NCBI GenBank assembly: GCA_024304875.1
Contig: JAMWZF010000161.1
Coordinates: 1-7,042, forward strand
DNA: 7,042 bases
Direction of reading: 5' to 3'
Source: Paracoccaceae bacterium
GTDB lineage: Bacteria > Pseudomonadota > Alphaproteobacteria > Rhodobacterales > Rhodobacteraceae
In this document: in pieces, positions 6,037 to 7,042 of the stretch
Position numbering within the stretch: position 1 is the first letter of the stretch
How the letters are laid out: every line of letters begins with the position of its first letter
The notes under the pieces: model-generated
Database searches by the model: none
What the model saw: only the letters and a program-made list of their open reading frames with translations
What the model was told of the DNA's origin: nothing
Program-made: the position numbers and the translations under genes

Positions 6037-6847
6037 GCGGAACCTCACTGTCGCCATCGCCCTTGTGTCGGGCCTTCTTGCCGGGTCCGCGTCGGCCCAC
6101 GAGTTCTGGATCGAACCGCTCGCCTACCAGGTCGGCGCCGAGGGTAGGCTCGAGGGGAGGCTTGTCAACGGCCAGCAGTTCGCCGGGGTGAACATTCCCT
6201 ACCTGCCTCAACGCTTTGTGAGCTTCGAGGTGACGACGCCGGGCGGCACGGTGGATGTCGAGGGCCGGATCGGCGACACCCCCGCCCTGCAGATGGACGC
6301 GCCCGAGGCGGGGCTGAACGTCGTGACCCATGTCACCACCGTCTCCCGCGTGAACTACGACGAATACGACGCCTTCCTGCGCTTTGCCGAGCACAAGGAC
6401 TTCGGCGACATCGAGGCCCGGCACGAGGCGCGAAGCCTGCCGACGGACGAATTCGGCGAGGCTTATACCCGCTTCGTGAAGGCCCTGATCGGCGTCGGCG
6501 ATGCCGAGGGCTCCGACAGCCGGACGGGGATGGAGACCGAGATCGTGGCGCTCGCCAACCCCTACACCGACGACCTGTCGGAGGGCATGCCGGTCGAGGT
6601 CTGGTATGGCGACGAGGTGCGCGCCGACACCCAGGTGGAGCTTTTCGACAAGGCGCCGGACGGCGCGGTGGAGATCACCTATCACCGGACCGATGCCGAG
6701 GGCGTCGCGATGCTGCCGGTCACGCCCGGTCACAGCTACCTCGTCGACGCCGTCGTCCTGCGCGAGCCGTCCGAGGAGCTGGCGGCGGAGCGGGACGTGG
6801 TCTGGGAGACACTCTGGGCGGCCCTGACCTTCGCGGTGCCGGAGTAA
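6035..6847 (+). CDS. DUF4198 periplasmic protein, probable metal-uptake accessory
   Basis: The 270-residue protein begins with a clear signal peptide (residues 1-21, ending GSASA), leaving a mature N terminus HEFWIEPLAYQ. The AHEFW opening, the EAYTRFVKALIG segment (142-154) and the C-terminal beta-sandwich region (about 165-245) match DUF4198, whose members are often described as nickel/cobalt-transport periplasmic components. Length is typical and no membrane anchor is visible, so a soluble periplasmic protein is expected. The frame is open further upstream, but the ATG at 6035 is chosen because GGGAG (6024-6028) sits six bases away and the signal peptide starts there. It diverges from the HupE-type gene, its likely partner. 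Residues such as His22, His99, His120 and His130 could bind metal; that is inference. A weak terminator follows. Confidence 0.85.
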   Translation: MRNLTVAIALVSGLLAGSASAHEFWIEPLAYQVGAEGRLEGRLVNGQQFAGVNIPYLPQRFVSFEVTTPGGTVDVEGRIGDTPALQMDAPEAGLNVVTHVTTVSRVNYDEYDAFLRFAEHKDFGDIEARHEARSLPTDEFGEAYTRFVKALIGVGDAEGSDSRTGMETEIVALANPYTDDLSEGMPVEVWYGDEVRADTQVELFDKAPDGAVEITYHRTDAEGVAMLPVTPGHSYLVDAVVLREPSEELAAERDVVWETLWAALTFAVPE

Positions 6848-6859
6848 GCCGACGGCGGT

Positions 6860-6897
6860 CCGGCCGCGTTAACATTTGGCCGGCGGGTTCTAATTTT
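6860..6897 (+). terminator. Candidate terminator of the DUF4198 gene
   Basis: CCGGCC (6860-6865) and GGCCGG (6878-6883) form a 6-base-pair stem with a 12-base loop containing GTTAAC. After CGGG comes the T-rich TTCTAATTTT (6888-6897). The loop is larger and the T-run less pure than in a strong terminator, but the position, 13 bases after the stop, is right. Confidence 0.4.
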
Positions 6898-6977
6898 CTT
6901 AGAGCCGGCGAAAACGGCCATTGATTTCATTGAGGAAATCGGGGCCTCCGCCGTCGGATTTCTAAGAAAATTAGAAA
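6888..6977. repeat. AT-rich 16-bp inverted repeat with palindromic arms
   Basis: TTCTAATTTTCTTAGA (6888-6903) is exactly reverse-complemented at 6961-6976, 57 bases apart. Each arm is itself a dyad: TCTAA-N5-TTAGA on the left (6889-6903) and TTTCTAA-N5-TTAGAAA on the right (6959-6977), the two centres 72 bases apart. The space between holds a GATTTC-ATTGAG-GAAATC hairpin (6923-6940) flanked by GGCC copies (6916-6919, 6943-6946), so one long cruciform can be drawn. It could be a pair of operators for an unseen downstream gene, a small non-autonomous element, or a large hairpin RNA. Its AT-richness contrasts sharply with the surroundings. Confidence 0.7.
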
Positions 6978-7042
6978 CTGGCATATCAGTTAACCAGTCG
7001 ACCGGCGCGACGCATGTCCGGCCCGCTGCCCCGCCGCACGGC

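Noticed and set aside
6979..6994. Sigma-54-like TGGCAT at 6979-6984.
   Set aside because: The required GC at the -12 position is missing (ATCAG then TTAA).
7014..7042. Possible start of a next plus-strand gene (ATG at 7014, MSGPLPRR...).
   Set aside because: Only nine full codons before the window ends and no ribosome-binding site upstream; minus-strand readings are equally open, so it cannot be called.
1..7042. CRISPR arrays, tRNA/rRNA genes, insertion sequences, phage or defence genes.
   Set aside because: No regularly spaced direct repeats, no tRNA T-arm signature in the gaps, and no transposase, integrase or defence-protein motifs in any credible frame.

Overview
The window is strongly GC-rich, with G or C at most third codon positions. 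It carries rpsB and tsf side by side, a creatinase-like ectoine-hydrolase relative and a LuxR-type regulator. An intergenic GC-rich motif ending in CCCCGAGGTATTTGGAG is of a kind I recognise from Rhodobacterales. Together these point to an alphaproteobacterium of the Rhodobacteraceae/Roseobacter group; species cannot be read from the window.

Layout, left to right. (1) 1-534, plus: the 3' end of an M24-fold hydrolase resembling ectoine hydrolase DoeA. (2) 535-733: a gap with two short palindromes, one of them a perfect 7+6+7 inverted repeat just upstream of (3) 734-1495, plus: a LuxR-type autoinducer-domain regulator whose acyl-homoserine-lactone pocket looks degenerate. (4) 1496-1880: a gene-poor, highly structured region ending in a strong hairpin/T-run that can serve transcripts from both sides; it may hold a small RNA. 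(5) 3666 down to 1881, minus: rpsB then tsf, the usual translation pair, with hairpins between them and a hairpin-rich leader in front of rpsB. (6) 3667-3959: rpsB leader, candidate promoter and a Rhodobacterales-type hairpin repeat. (7) 6036 down to 3960, minus: a HupE/UreJ-type membrane protein followed four bases later by a small DUF1624/HGSNAT-type membrane acyltransferase. (8) 6035-6847, plus: a secreted DUF4198 protein, divergent from the HupE gene, the two preferred start codons sharing one CATG. (9) 6848-7042: a non-coding tail with a candidate terminator and a striking AT-rich nested inverted repeat.

The HupE/DUF4198 pair reads as a metal-handling module (nickel or cobalt by family precedent, metal not proven here). 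The periplasmic DUF4198 protein and the HupE ectodomain are both predicted to start with His-Glu after signal cleavage. The coupled acyltransferase is an unexplained partner. I see no clearly novel defence, mobile or CRISPR system. The parts most worth a second look are the nested AT-rich repeat at 6888-6977, the overlapping divergent starts at 6034-6037, the structured region at 1586-1857, and the LuxR protein with its upstream palindrome.
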